A stretch of 20,030 nucleotides of DNA from a virus, in the IMG/VR virus record IMGVR_UViG_3300023196_002948, positions 1 to 20,030 of that record. One strand, 5' to 3'. The translations under genes were made by a program, and so were the position numbers. This document shows positions 5,038 through 11,826 of the stretch, in pieces (position 1 is the first letter of the stretch; each line of letters begins with the position of its first letter). The notes beneath the pieces are model-generated. The model had not been told where the DNA came from, searched no databases, and saw only the letters and a program-made list of their open reading frames with translations.

Positions 5038-7032
5038 ATGATAGCTGTATCTAATAAGAAACATCCTTGCGCTAGGGTTTTTAGGAACCCTCATAGCAAG
5101 TTAAAAGCTAAAAAGAGTGCCTTGTCCTTAGGAATATCGGGCAATGTAAGCGCCATCTCTCCCGTTTGTAGTGGTATTCAGGTAGTGCCTTACCTAGAAG
5201 ACACTATTCTGGATGTAGCCACTCTACTTAAAGAGGTAACGTCTACGCCAACACATGACGATATCAATTACTTCTTATGGCTACGGGATTCAGGGCTTAG
5301 TTCCTTAGAAGATCAGTTGTTGCATCCCTTCGCTCGGAAGACTGTATTGTATACCCCCCTCGATAGTTACGATAAGAAATATATCGAGAAGGTAGGGACA
5401 TTGTGCAGATACAGGAACGAGAGGAGTAGGAAGCATAGAGAAAGAGTGGAAAAATCACACACACCTAAGAGTAGCTCTAGATTGAGGCTTCTAAATAAAG
5501 AGCCTGCTGCTCATCTCTCCTACGTACCGAAAGAAAAGGTGGAAGGGTGGAACTCTTCAAGACCTCCAACTTACTCTCAACTCTTACAGAAGGTGGAGCG
5601 TAACCGCCTTAGTAAGGATTGTGATGGTAGAACTCCTTTAGATGATCGATACTTACTTACGTGGTATGAAAAGTACCTTAATGCTTATTACAACATACAC
5701 AAGTACATTATAACACATCCACCAGCTAGTCCGGAGAGTCAAGAGATGCTTACCAAGTCAAGAGCGTACCATAGAGAGAGGATTAAAAATGCAAGTGATA
5801 CTCCTTGGGACCTTACTCCTAACTTTAGCAGTACTTCAGCCAATGATAGTGGCGGAAGCGATCAAGAAATTAAAGAACTGGAAAGACAAGCGCACCAAAG
5901 AGGATACGAAGAAGCAGTCTTAGATTTAGAACAAGATGAGTCAGCTTCAGCAGACGCATACCAAGCTGGCTACAAACAAGCTATGCTGGAAATGAGTCAG
6001 CAAGGTGTTGTTGAGGAAGGTAGACTTCCCACACACCACACTAAGGCCTACTGGATGGATAGAGAAGGCCACTGCGAGACTAAGAGCGTGCTGAAGAGAG
6101 TTAAAGGTGAAACTGGTACTAACCTACCGGCTGTAGCTAGCGTCGCTTACACGGCCTCTGAGGAGCTTGTAGAGGCACAGGCGAAGTTTACATCTATGAA
6201 GTACTTGCCAGATAATGAGAGGTACGACCGTTGGTTTGACAGTAAATGTGTGATAGCTGAAGACTCCTTACAGTACTTAGGCAAGAGACATTCAACGGGT
6301 AGTTGTCCTCAAACTGTAAAGTTAGAGAGATGGTTGCTTAAACATTCTATCACACCTGCTATATATAAGCAAGTAAAAACTGATTCAGTATTTAACACAC
6401 ACTTTTGGAAGTGGCAAAGTGGACAGATAACCTACCCCACTTTCCTATCACTTACTACAGCGACGCCGCGGGCTACCTCCTCAGCTAATGCTAAAGCTTT
6501 TAACGAGTGGGCAAAAGGACTCTTGCCTGCTACCTCTAAACCTCAAGAAGAAGAGTACGTTCCAAACTTCGTTCTAGTCAAGGATATAGAGTTCGAAGAG
6601 TTATCTTTACAAGAGTACAACCGTCTTACAATGGAACGTTACGGAGTGACAACACGAGAGTTCGAAGAGTTACCTCGTCTTGTAGAAGATCCGTGTACAG
6701 CCCATGTACAAGCTTACGAAGAAGATGTTGAGGTAGTAGATCAGATCCGTAATCGCCTCACAGAGTACGTTGAGGAGTGTAAGAAGGATAAGGTTTACGA
6801 TAAGTTCCTTAGCAAGGTGATAGACAAACCATCTCTAATCACCACAAAACATAAAGCCAGTATTATCAGGCCTGACTTTAATAGGAATACTACTAGCTTG
6901 GATATCGAGGTTATAAATCTTATCCAGCAAGTAGAGACAGGGAGGATAAATAAACATGACCTCAGACGTAGGGCTTTCATAGCTTTTGAAAGAGAATACT
7001 TAATGCCGCTAGTATCTAGTACGTTAGTGTAG
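5038..7032 (+). CDS. Large unrecognised protein (664 residues)
   Basis: The start follows AAGGAG (5022-5027) by 10 bases. This is the largest gene in the window and matches no family I can name. The N-terminal 160 residues are basic and Ser/Arg-rich. Residues 286-321 contain two related units, HQRGYEEAVLDLEQ and YQAGYKQAMLEMSQ, separated by an acidic Ser-rich linker. Residues 380-500 look folded, with several Trp, and the C-terminal 160 residues are charged and helical. There are no membrane helices. I looked for signature motifs of single-subunit RNA polymerases and of Walker-type ATPases and found none. Preceded by a long structured leader and followed by unknown genes, it may be a host-takeover protein or one needed for transcription. 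Function is unknown. Confidence 0.85.
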   Translation: MIAVSNKKHPCARVFRNPHSKLKAKKSALSLGISGNVSAISPVCSGIQVVPYLEDTILDVATLLKEVTSTPTHDDINYFLWLRDSGLSSLEDQLLHPFARKTVLYTPLDSYDKKYIEKVGTLCRYRNERSRKHRERVEKSHTPKSSSRLRLLNKEPAAHLSYVPKEKVEGWNSSRPPTYSQLLQKVERNRLSKDCDGRTPLDDRYLLTWYEKYLNAYYNIHKYIITHPPASPESQEMLTKSRAYHRERIKNASDTPWDLTPNFSSTSANDSGGSDQEIKELERQAHQRGYEEAVLDLEQDESASADAYQAGYKQAMLEMSQQGVVEEGRLPTHHTKAYWMDREGHCETKSVLKRVKGETGTNLPAVASVAYTASEELVEAQAKFTSMKYLPDNERYDRWFDSKCVIAEDSLQYLGKRHSTGSCPQTVKLERWLLKHSITPAIYKQVKTDSVFNTHFWKWQSGQITYPTFLSLTTATPRATSSANAKAFNEWAKGLLPATSKPQEEEYVPNFVLVKDIEFEELSLQEYNRLTMERYGVTTREFEELPRLVEDPCTAHVQAYEEDVEVVDQIRNRLTEYVEECKKDKVYDKFLSKVIDKPSLITTKHKASIIRPDFNRNTTSLDIEVINLIQQVETGRINKHDLRRRAFIAFEREYLMPLVSSTLV

Positions 7033-7089
7033 CGCCACTATATTCGTGTACTTTAAGACACACCCCTAGCAAAATAACAGGAGGGTTCT

Positions 7090-7167
7090 GTGTCGTACTT
7101 AAATCCATCTAAGCGTATAGAGACGAGTTGTTCTGATCAAGTCAATAACAGGTCTGAAACGCCTTGA
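7090..7167 (+). CDS. Possible 25-residue peptide, GTG start
   Basis: GTG at 7090 is placed 5 bases after a strong AGGAGG (7079-7084) and the frame runs 25 codons to TGA at 7165-7167. The peptide is polar with no recognisable feature. The stop lies beside a hairpin, AGGTCT (7150-7155) with AGACCT (7167-7172). The good Shine-Dalgarno is the main support; it may be a regulatory leader rather than a functional product. Confidence 0.3.
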   Translation: MSYLNPSKRIETSCSDQVNNRSETP

Positions 7168-7227
7168 GACCTCTGTAAAATATTAGTTCCTCGACTAGCT
7201 TTAACTTACTTAAAAAGGAGACGTACT

Positions 7228-7914
7228 ATGTGGGTGCGCCACATAAGTCTGAACGGAGACAAAGTTGTCTTAACTGAGAAGCTTACCGGTTTCCGCCTAG
7301 GGAGTGGAAATCCTGCAGACTCCTTCCACAAGATTGGCTGGTGGACAGAAATGAATAGCCTGACCAACGGTCTTAATCGGAAGAAGAAGAGGGCTTATGA
7401 ACTTCACAAAGAGTTGTCCTCGTTGTATGAAGACATCTTGAAGGAAGGTGCACAAATACAAGCAGAGATAGACGACATTAACAAGGCCGTCAAAAAGAAG
7501 AGAGGTGAAGGTATTCCGTACAATATCAAGAACAAGAAACACCTCCCTAAGAAAGAAGTAATACTTGACGAGCAAAATATGGATTGGGTACAAAAGTTCT
7601 TCAACCCCGGATTGTTGAAACAAATCTATAGAAGAGTCAATGTCGACTACATGACAGAAAACAGACAAGGTAAGACCAATAGCTCGGCTAGTAATAGTGA
7701 CGGGCCGCGAGACCTTTCAACAGAAGGCTCTACTCAGACGACTTACGTACTGCCTTCCAGTGATATCTCTGAGAATGACTTGGAGATCATAGCTGATAAG
7801 GAAGGCTCTGATAAAGGAATGCAGTATAGGCCGCCTAGTAATAAACAAAAAGATAATGGTAAGAAAAACCGTGGTGGCGGTAACCATCAAAACAAGCGTG
7901 ATAACCATACCTAG
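7228..7914 (+). CDS. Hypothetical protein with coiled coil and basic disordered tail
   Basis: This encodes 228 residues, preceded by AAGGAGA about 8 bases before the ATG. Residues 1-45 look folded, with Trp and Gly. Residues 48-92 form a charged helix likely to be coiled coil (KKKRAYELHKELSS onward), and 95-140 are mixed. After about residue 148 it becomes Ser/Asn/Gly-rich and ends in a Lys/Arg/Asn/Gly-rich tail (KNRGGGNHQNKRDNHT). Such a tail would bind nucleic acid non-specifically. No enzymatic motif is seen. It stands between two gaps and probably has its own expression unit. Confidence 0.8.
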   Translation: MWVRHISLNGDKVVLTEKLTGFRLGSGNPADSFHKIGWWTEMNSLTNGLNRKKKRAYELHKELSSLYEDILKEGAQIQAEIDDINKAVKKKRGEGIPYNIKNKKHLPKKEVILDEQNMDWVQKFFNPGLLKQIYRRVNVDYMTENRQGKTNSSASNSDGPRDLSTEGSTQTTYVLPSSDISENDLEIIADKEGSDKGMQYRPPSNKQKDNGKKNRGGGNHQNKRDNHT

Positions 7915-8012
7915 CGTAGTGCAGCACTGCGGGCTAAGTCCTATCGTAATTAGGATTTCCTCACCTGAACAAAGCTGAGATATCAGCATGGTCTGCAAGA
8001 ACGTACACCTCT

Positions 8013-8038
8013 AAGAGAGAATACCATCCTCTCTTTTT
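8013..8038 (+). terminator. AATACCATC-loop hairpin 2, terminator-like
   Basis: AAGAGAG (8013-8019) pairs with CTCTCTT (8029-8035) around AATACCATC and is followed by three more T (five T in all from 8034). It fits a moderate intrinsic terminator for the 7228 gene and shares its loop with four other hairpins in the window, most of which lack a T-tract. The loop conservation suggests a second role beyond termination. Confidence 0.6.
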
Positions 8039-8134
8039 GAGTGTGCCAAGGGATGCGGCAGCGATAGACTTGATCTATCACTACAAGTGTCCCGAACTAC
8101 GTTATCCCTCCATAACCTTACAAGGATTGACATT

Positions 8135-8305
8135 GTGTTGAAAAATATTCTAGAAAAATTAAAATTATTTTTTAAAAAAGTTTTTGGCCGTAAGAAGAAG
8201 GCAACTGTCTTTTTTGACCCTTTAGAATTAGAGCCTCTAAAGAGTAAGCCTAGGAACATCGGTGATATTATCGCTGACCAAATGAATAAAGAGAGAGATA
8301 GGTAA
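8135..8305 (+). CDS. 56-residue protein with cationic amphipathic N-terminus
   Basis: GTG at 8135 is chosen because AAGGA (8122-8126) lies 8 bases upstream; an in-frame GTG at 8087 has no such site. The first 22 residues alternate Lys with Leu, Ile, Val and Phe (LKNILEKLKLFFKKVFGRKK), an amphipathic helix that would sit on a membrane surface. The rest is polar and acidic to neutral. The A/T-rich coding sequence at 8140-8180 stands out from its neighbours. The peptide resembles membrane-active helices, so a role at the host inner membrane is possible, but a simple membrane anchor is as likely. Confidence 0.6.
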   Translation: MLKNILEKLKLFFKKVFGRKKKATVFFDPLELEPLKSKPRNIGDIIADQMNKERDR

Positions 8306-8311
8306 TATCTC

Positions 8312-8362
8312 TTAAAGCATTCAAGGTTCTGAGTGCTTTAAAGGATAACACTTTCTGTTATC
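8312..8362 (+). other. Two tandem hairpins before a secreted-protein gene
   Basis: TTAAAGCATTC (8312-8322) pairs with GAGTGCTTTAA (8331-8341), 11 positions with one T-G. Next to it GATAACA (8344-8350) pairs with TGTTATC (8356-8362) around CTTTC. Neither has a T-tract. They form most of the spacer between the 8135 and 8395 genes and could be processing or stability elements. Confidence 0.6.
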
Positions 8363-8394
8363 GTCAACCTTATCTACATACATAGGAAATACTT

Positions 8395-8670
8395 ATGAAG
8401 AACTTTAAATTGATTGTACCTGCGCTAGCCTTATCTCTAGCAGCTCTCTCGACCGCTGCATCCTCACCTGCTATGGTGTCTGAAGTTACTGAAGACAAAG
8501 GCACTATTGCGGTAACCTTGGAGATTGCTGCTGACAAGTGGGAAGCACTGAAGGTGTGGGCCTCTGAAGTCGCAGACTTCTCAGATGAGGGTGTAGAAGT
8601 AGAGGTAGAAAATACTCCTGAGGATGTACAGTACGCAGACTCTTACGAGAACACTCCTCTAGACAAGTAA
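8395..8670 (+). CDS. Small acidic exported protein
   Basis: This encodes 91 residues. The N-terminus has a classic Sec signal peptide: basic MKNFK, a hydrophobic core at about 6-18, then small residues with possible cleavage after A22 or A26. There is no lipobox Cys. The mature part (about 65 residues) is strongly acidic (for example DEGVEVEVENTPEDVQ) and lacks Cys. It should be exported to the periplasm. A periplasmic phage protein made from a non-structural region may modify or inhibit an envelope function, for instance superinfection or proteases. This is inference, as no family is recognised. Hairpins flank the gene on both sides. Confidence 0.8.
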   Translation: MKNFKLIVPALALSLAALSTAASSPAMVSEVTEDKGTIAVTLEIAADKWEALKVWASEVADFSDEGVEVEVENTPEDVQYADSYENTPLDK

Positions 8671-8685
8671 TAAAGCTACTTTGTA

Positions 8686-8708
8686 AAGGGACACATTAAG
8701 TGTCCCTT
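8686..8708 (+). other. Perfect 9-bp intergenic hairpin
   Basis: AAGGGACAC (8686-8694) pairs with GTGTCCCTT (8700-8708) around ATTAA, between the 8395 and 8740 genes. No T-tract follows, so it is more likely an mRNA-stability or processing structure than a terminator. Confidence 0.6.
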
Positions 8709-8739
8709 GTAATCAACACTATAAGGGATACTTAATCAA

Positions 8740-9429
8740 ATGCCAGTCTTTATCAAAACATTATTCAGATTTCCATTCTTCTTAATATGCCTACTAACCC
8801 CTTTCAAGAAAAGGATCCCATTAATACCTCCAATCCCTTGGCACAAAGAACATTACCTCTATGTAACGTTAAGGAATCCGGGTAAGTGGTGTAAAGATCA
8901 AGCTACCTTCCTTAAGAGTATGCGGAAGCTCTTTGGAGAGAACATGGAGAACAGTAAGTTAGTCTTGTTTGATAACGTAGATCTACTCGGAACGTCAGTT
9001 TATACGGACCCCTTTCACTATATGAGTATCACTGAGAAAAGTGAGTGTCTCGAAGGTGACTGGTGTAGGACCTACATACTTAAAAGGACTGACTATAAAA
9101 GGTACCAGAAGAATCCACAGAAGTACCCCGGAGTGCACCTAGCTAACACGGGGGCTGTTGACCTTCAACCTGCTGTGTATAGGGCGTGCATCAGGTTGCT
9201 GCAAGAGGAGCTCCAAGAATCCGAGGTTCCTGTCGAATGTTGTGGTGAGATGAGAAGACCTCTCTGCGAGTTTGACGCCCTTTGTCCTGAATGCGACGAA
9301 GTACTTATTCCTCCTAATTTGATTTCTCGTAACGACGATGTACTTACAACGGTAAAAGCCACAAAGAAGTTCTTGGCTAAACTTGCGCTAGATAATGCGA
9401 TACTGGGGAAAAAGAATGAAGCAGCATAA
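8740..9429 (+). CDS. Membrane-anchored protein with a Cys cluster
   Basis: This encodes 229 residues. A weak ribosome site, AAGGG (8723-8727), lies 12 bases upstream. Residues 4-22 are hydrophobic with flanking basic residues, fitting an N-terminal membrane anchor. The middle is globular. Residues about 167-186 hold a cluster of five Cys, arranged C-C-X8-C-X5-C-X2-C, suggesting a zinc ribbon-like site. The C-terminal helix is Lys/Ala-rich. The arrangement suggests a membrane-tethered domain stabilised by metal. I do not recognise it. Its end overlaps the start of the next gene by 14 bases. Confidence 0.75.
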   Translation: MPVFIKTLFRFPFFLICLLTPFKKRIPLIPPIPWHKEHYLYVTLRNPGKWCKDQATFLKSMRKLFGENMENSKLVLFDNVDLLGTSVYTDPFHYMSITEKSECLEGDWCRTYILKRTDYKRYQKNPQKYPGVHLANTGAVDLQPAVYRACIRLLQEELQESEVPVECCGEMRRPLCEFDALCPECDEVLIPPNLISRNDDVLTTVKATKKFLAKLALDNAILGKKNEAA

Positions 9430-9673
9430 TAACGGTAAGTCTAAAGATTACAAGTCAAGGAGAGAAGAGGCCTCTTACGAGGAAGACACTCCAGTTGTGT
9501 CTCCGGTGGTAAAGTTTGTCCTTTACCTCTACCCTTTCTTAGCAACAACCTTCGCCTTGTTGTACCTTACCGGGGCGTGGGACCCAGCTAATGATGGCTG
9601 GGATATATTTATGGGGCAAGGTATCTTCTGGGTAGCAGTGCTTCAGTGGATACTTGTGGCTTTACTCCCTTAA
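9416..9673 (+). CDS. Two-span small membrane protein
   Basis: ATG at 9416 is preferred (85 residues): GGGGA lies 5-10 bases upstream, and the in-frame ATG at 9395 lies deeper in the preceding gene. Residues 1-30 are polar and charged. Two hydrophobic helices follow, at about 36-54 and 66-84, separated by WDPANDGWD. Two spans with a short loop and charged N-terminus fit a small class II holin, but the position (far from the endolysin) and lack of sequence recognition make that only one possibility. Confidence 0.7.
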   Translation: MKQHNNGKSKDYKSRREEASYEEDTPVVSPVVKFVLYLYPFLATTFALLYLTGAWDPANDGWDIFMGQGIFWVAVLQWILVALLP

Positions 9674-9690
9674 CTTGTAAAGGAACTCCG

Positions 9691-9963
9691 ATGGAATATA
9701 TTTTAAAGAAACTAGTAGTGCTTTCTATAAAGACAGTTGCGGGTATTATTTTCCTAACCATTATAGTTTTGAATGCTGTAGAAATTATTATGAATTGGGC
9801 AGTACCTCTTCTATGGAGGTTAGGTTGTTTGACAAATTCTTTAGCGGAAAAAGTATTGGAAAGTCTTCCTCAGGATTCTCACGAAGTTGAGAAAGAAGAA
9901 CCTGAGGTCGCTCAGTTCAATGAAAGGGAAGTATCAGAGCATCAGGCCGATACTGCTAAATAA
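9691..9963 (+). CDS. Small membrane protein with acidic tail
   Basis: ATG at 9691 follows AAAGGAAC by about 7 bases (90 residues); an in-frame ATG at 9646 lies inside the previous gene without a good site. Residues 9-50 are hydrophobic, enough for one long or two short helices. The C-terminal 40 residues are strongly Glu-rich. With the 9416 gene just upstream it may form a pair of membrane proteins. Holin/antiholin is a possibility, unproven. Confidence 0.7.
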   Translation: MEYILKKLVVLSIKTVAGIIFLTIIVLNAVEIIMNWAVPLLWRLGCLTNSLAEKVLESLPQDSHEVEKEEPEVAQFNEREVSEHQADTAK

Positions 9964-10225
9964 GAGAAGGACCAGAGTAGCTTCTGGAATGTCTCTCTAG
10001 GTATGATGACAACTCGCCTAGTCAAAACACCAAGTTTCAAATGAGAGGTCATCTCCTCTTACCACCCCCTCAACTACAGAGACACTGCCCGACCCTGAAA
10101 AGTCGGTGGCTGTACACAGGGAGTATTCATAAGGTTTCTTAGCGTACGGCTAGAGACTTTAACTTACTTCTTGTGGGCAGCGTTACAGGACTGTATCATC
10201 CACTTGATAAAGGAGTAATCGCCCT
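9964..10225 (+). other. 262-bp gap with short hairpins
   Basis: No supported gene. It contains hairpins CCAGA/TCTGG (9972-9976 with 9983-9987), CTAGG/CCTAG (9998-10002 with 10017-10021) and CCGAC/GTCGG near 10089-10108, and one copy of the ACTACAGAG motif (10073-10081). The 13-mer CTTTAACTTACTT near 10157 also occurs near 7198, in the gap before the 7228 gene, so both gaps may share a regulatory site. Confidence 0.45.
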
Positions 10226-10462
10226 ATGAAATTTGCAACAGGACCACCCTACAGAGTATTGGAGTTTGCACGACTTATTCTGGTAGAGTATCTCTTTCTG
10301 ACAATGGTTGCGTACGGCTTCCATTGGAAGAAGTTTGTTAGAATACTTCGTTCCAGCCCATTCCTCAGAAAACTGGGTAGAGTAATACGTAAGATAGTTC
10401 CAAATAGGAACCTTCAACTAAGACGGGCACTTCGTATGTGCACAATGAGGGATATGAGATGA
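10226..10462 (+). CDS. Very basic single-span membrane protein
   Basis: This encodes 78 residues with a strong Shine-Dalgarno AAGGAG about 11 bases before the ATG. One hydrophobic segment (about residues 14-32) is followed by a highly Arg/Lys-rich C-terminal half (FVRILRSSPFLRKLGRVIRK), which should be cytoplasmic and could bind nucleic acid or acidic lipids. No homologous family is recognised. Confidence 0.7.
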   Translation: MKFATGPPYRVLEFARLILVEYLFLTMVAYGFHWKKFVRILRSSPFLRKLGRVIRKIVPNRNLQLRRALRMCTMRDMR

Positions 10463-10520
10463 GAGTACCTAGTGGTGAAAAGGAGCAGTAACTGAAGGTA
10501 CGCTTTTAATAGTCAGTAGT

Positions 10521-10676
10521 GTGGAAGATCGCTACTCAGCGTTAATAATATTCGCTCATCTCTATAAGAGGAAATATCTTATCAATGTAAGAAGAAGAAA
10601 GAAGTTCTTAGGACGATGGACAGGTGATACTGAATATGAAGACGATGACTCTGAAGGCCCTTTAGAACCCCTCTGA
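10521..10676 (+). CDS. Possible 51-residue charged peptide, GTG start
   Basis: A frame from GTG 10521 to TGA 10674-10676 encodes a hydrophobic start (ALIIFAHLY), a very basic middle (YKRKYLINVRRRKKFLGRW) and an acidic end (EYEDDDSEGPLEPL). This block-like charge pattern resembles the neighbouring small proteins and supports coding. There is no good ribosome site: AAAGGAG near 10480 lies too far upstream and the frame has no ATG. It may be leaderless, use an unusual start, or be a remnant. Confidence 0.4.
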   Translation: MEDRYSALIIFAHLYKRKYLINVRRRKKFLGRWTGDTEYEDDDSEGPLEPL

Positions 10677-10692
10677 GAGACGTAAGAATGAT

Positions 10693-10716
10693 GCAGGCGC
10701 ATACCATCCGTCTTGC
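10693..10716 (+). ncRNA. ATACCATC-loop hairpin 3 (variant)
   Basis: GCAGGCG (10693-10699) pairs with CGTCTTGC (10709-10716) with one bulged T and one G-T pair. The loop is CATACCATC, differing from the other copies only in its first base. It lies between the possible 10521 gene and the 10755 gene. Confidence 0.5.
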
Positions 10717-10754
10717 TTAAAATACCCTTAAATCCACTCAGAGGAGGGCTAACA

Positions 10755-10925
10755 ATGTTGGTTCAGTATATTGGAGACCAAGCGATGTACATGGGAGAAA
10801 TATGTAAATCGTTTATGGTCTTTGCACTTGTATACTATGCCGCTTACAGGCATATCAAACTTAGACGCAAGTATAAACACCTACTTGCACCACCAGCCAA
10901 ACGGCTTAACATGAACGGAGTCTAG
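10755..10925 (+). CDS. 56-residue single-span membrane protein
   Basis: ATG at 10755 follows GAGGAGGG closely; an in-frame TTG at 10713 lacks a site. The first 34 residues are mostly hydrophobic, with Met, Tyr and Phe, ending at VFALVYYAAY. A strongly basic segment (RHIKLRRKYKH) follows, so the C-terminus is probably cytoplasmic. The stop is one base before the next ATG, so the pair is likely translationally coupled. Function is unknown. Confidence 0.7.
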   Translation: MLVQYIGDQAMYMGEICKSFMVFALVYYAAYRHIKLRRKYKHLLAPPAKRLNMNGV

Positions 10926-10926
10926 T

Positions 10927-11241
10927 ATGACTAGAGAAACACAGGAGGTTTTAGACTCCCTGCAAGAGTGCGATGAGTACGTTAAAAATGTAGAAGACCA
11001 ACACTTATCAGGTTGGCGTAGATTACGTCGTCGTTACATGACAGGTAATAGCTTCCTAGCATGGAACCTATCAAGTGTTGTTACATATCTCCAGTGCATC
11101 GCGGGAGCCGCACTGACATTTGGGCCGAAAGCTACTTGGGCCTTTATGTGTATTAAACTCCCTTGGTTAACGACTTCGTTAACTAAAATAGGTACTGCTA
11201 TATCAACAGCAGTTGCAGCGTTTGTTTCAATAGTATCTTAA
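10927..11241 (+). CDS. Small membrane protein, possible holin-like
   Basis: This encodes 104 residues, with CGGAG in the end of the preceding gene. Residues 1-40 are charged, with a basic cluster (RRLRRRY). Hydrophobic helices lie at about 45-65 and 83-104, with a Lys/Pro-containing loop between. A charged N-terminus followed by two spans rich in Ala, Thr, Ser and Gly resembles holins and pinholin-like proteins, but the gene is about 6.3 kb from the endolysin and no family is recognised. Confidence 0.7.
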   Translation: MTRETQEVLDSLQECDEYVKNVEDQHLSGWRRLRRRYMTGNSFLAWNLSSVVTYLQCIAGAALTFGPKATWAFMCIKLPWLTTSLTKIGTAISTAVAAFVSIVS

Positions 11242-11261
11242 TATAATTTATGCATGTGATT

Positions 11262-11292
11262 TGTTGTAATTTAATACCATCATCTTACAACA
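11262..11292 (+). ncRNA. AATACCATC-loop hairpin 4
   Basis: TGTTGTAA (11262-11269) pairs with TTACAACA (11285-11292). Inside, after a 2x2 internal loop, T11272-A11282 closes the nine-base loop AATACCATC (11273-11281). It follows the 10927 gene. Confidence 0.65.
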
Positions 11293-11312
11293 GTAAAATG
11301 GAAGCACTGCTC

Positions 11313-11343
11313 GTAAGAGTCTTAATACCATCAAGACTCTTGC
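11313..11343 (+). ncRNA. AATACCATC-loop hairpin 5
   Basis: AAGAGTCTT (11315-11323) pairs perfectly with AAGACTCTT (11333-11341) around AATACCATC; a T-G and a G-C pair extend it to 11313/11343. It lies 20 bases after hairpin 4 and has no T-tract. Confidence 0.75.
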
Positions 11344-11407
11344 CCTCCACGTATCAGCTCCGAAGACGACTTTCTGGGGAAGTTTGAGAGGAGACAGACT
11401 AGTACTG

Positions 11408-11460
11408 AGACATGCACCTTAAGCATTCTTTCTTAACAAGAGTGTTTAAGCGGCATGTCT
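11408..11460 (+). other. Long imperfect intergenic hairpin
   Basis: AGACATGC (11408-11415) pairs with GCATGTCT (11453-11460). After a small internal loop, 11418-11430 pairs with 11438-11450 (13 positions, two G-T) around a 7-base loop. The whole stem is about 21 pairs, in the size range of an RNase III substrate. It lies about 60 bases before the 11519 gene. Confidence 0.6.
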
Positions 11461-11518
11461 TACGGAAAACTCTGTGGGATATATCTGATACAGAATACAC
11501 AAAGAGGAGGGATTGAAT

Positions 11519-11701
11519 ATGTCAGCATTTAATCCGCATATCGTAGAAGTAACTAGAATGGTTACCGATTTGAGTAATAAGCACATTGGAGAACTCAATT
11601 GGGCCACAGTCGAGTGGAAGATTTTAGAGTTGTACAACCCCGATAGTTGGGGACACCCTATCGAACAGGTCGTTCCACTTATTAATTTTAACTTTAAGTA
11701 A
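11519..11701 (+). CDS. Small protein sharing its start region with the 303 gene
   Basis: This encodes 60 residues. ATG at 11519 lies 8 bases after GAGGAGG (11504-11510). The 20 bases at 11509-11528 are identical to 293-312 at the start of the 303 gene, covering the ribosome site and the first codons. The protein has no membrane segment; it is mostly helical with two Trp and a hydrophobic C-terminus. The first 20 residues show weak similarity to the 303 product. Function is unknown. Confidence 0.7.
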   Translation: MSAFNPHIVEVTRMVTDLSNKHIGELNWATVEWKILELYNPDSWGHPIEQVVPLINFNFK

Positions 11702-11770
11702 CCAGTACTGAACCATCCTACTAGAAATATACAAAAGAATTAAGTCTCATGAACTTTCTTCTTTGGTCAG

Positions 11771-11802
11771 TTGTCTAATTTTGTACTTAATATATTAGAC
11801 AA
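11771..11802 (+). promoter_or_regulatory. Inverted repeat upstream of the primase-helicase gene
   Basis: TTGTCTAAT (11771-11779) and ATTAGACAA (11794-11802) are perfect 9-base inverted repeats separated by 14 AT-rich bases, 25 bases before the 11827 start. The spacing (about 23 bp between half-site centres) suits a dimeric regulator. It could also form an mRNA hairpin. This is the likely entry to the replication module. Confidence 0.45.
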
Positions 11803-11826
11803 ATTATTCTAGGGTGGTTCTTTTAC

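Noticed and set aside
8714-8733. CACTATAAGGGATA resembles the core of T7/T3 promoters
   Set aside because: It has an extra A relative to the consensus, is not repeated with conserved upstream bases elsewhere, and the AAGGG serves as the ribosome site of the 8740 gene.
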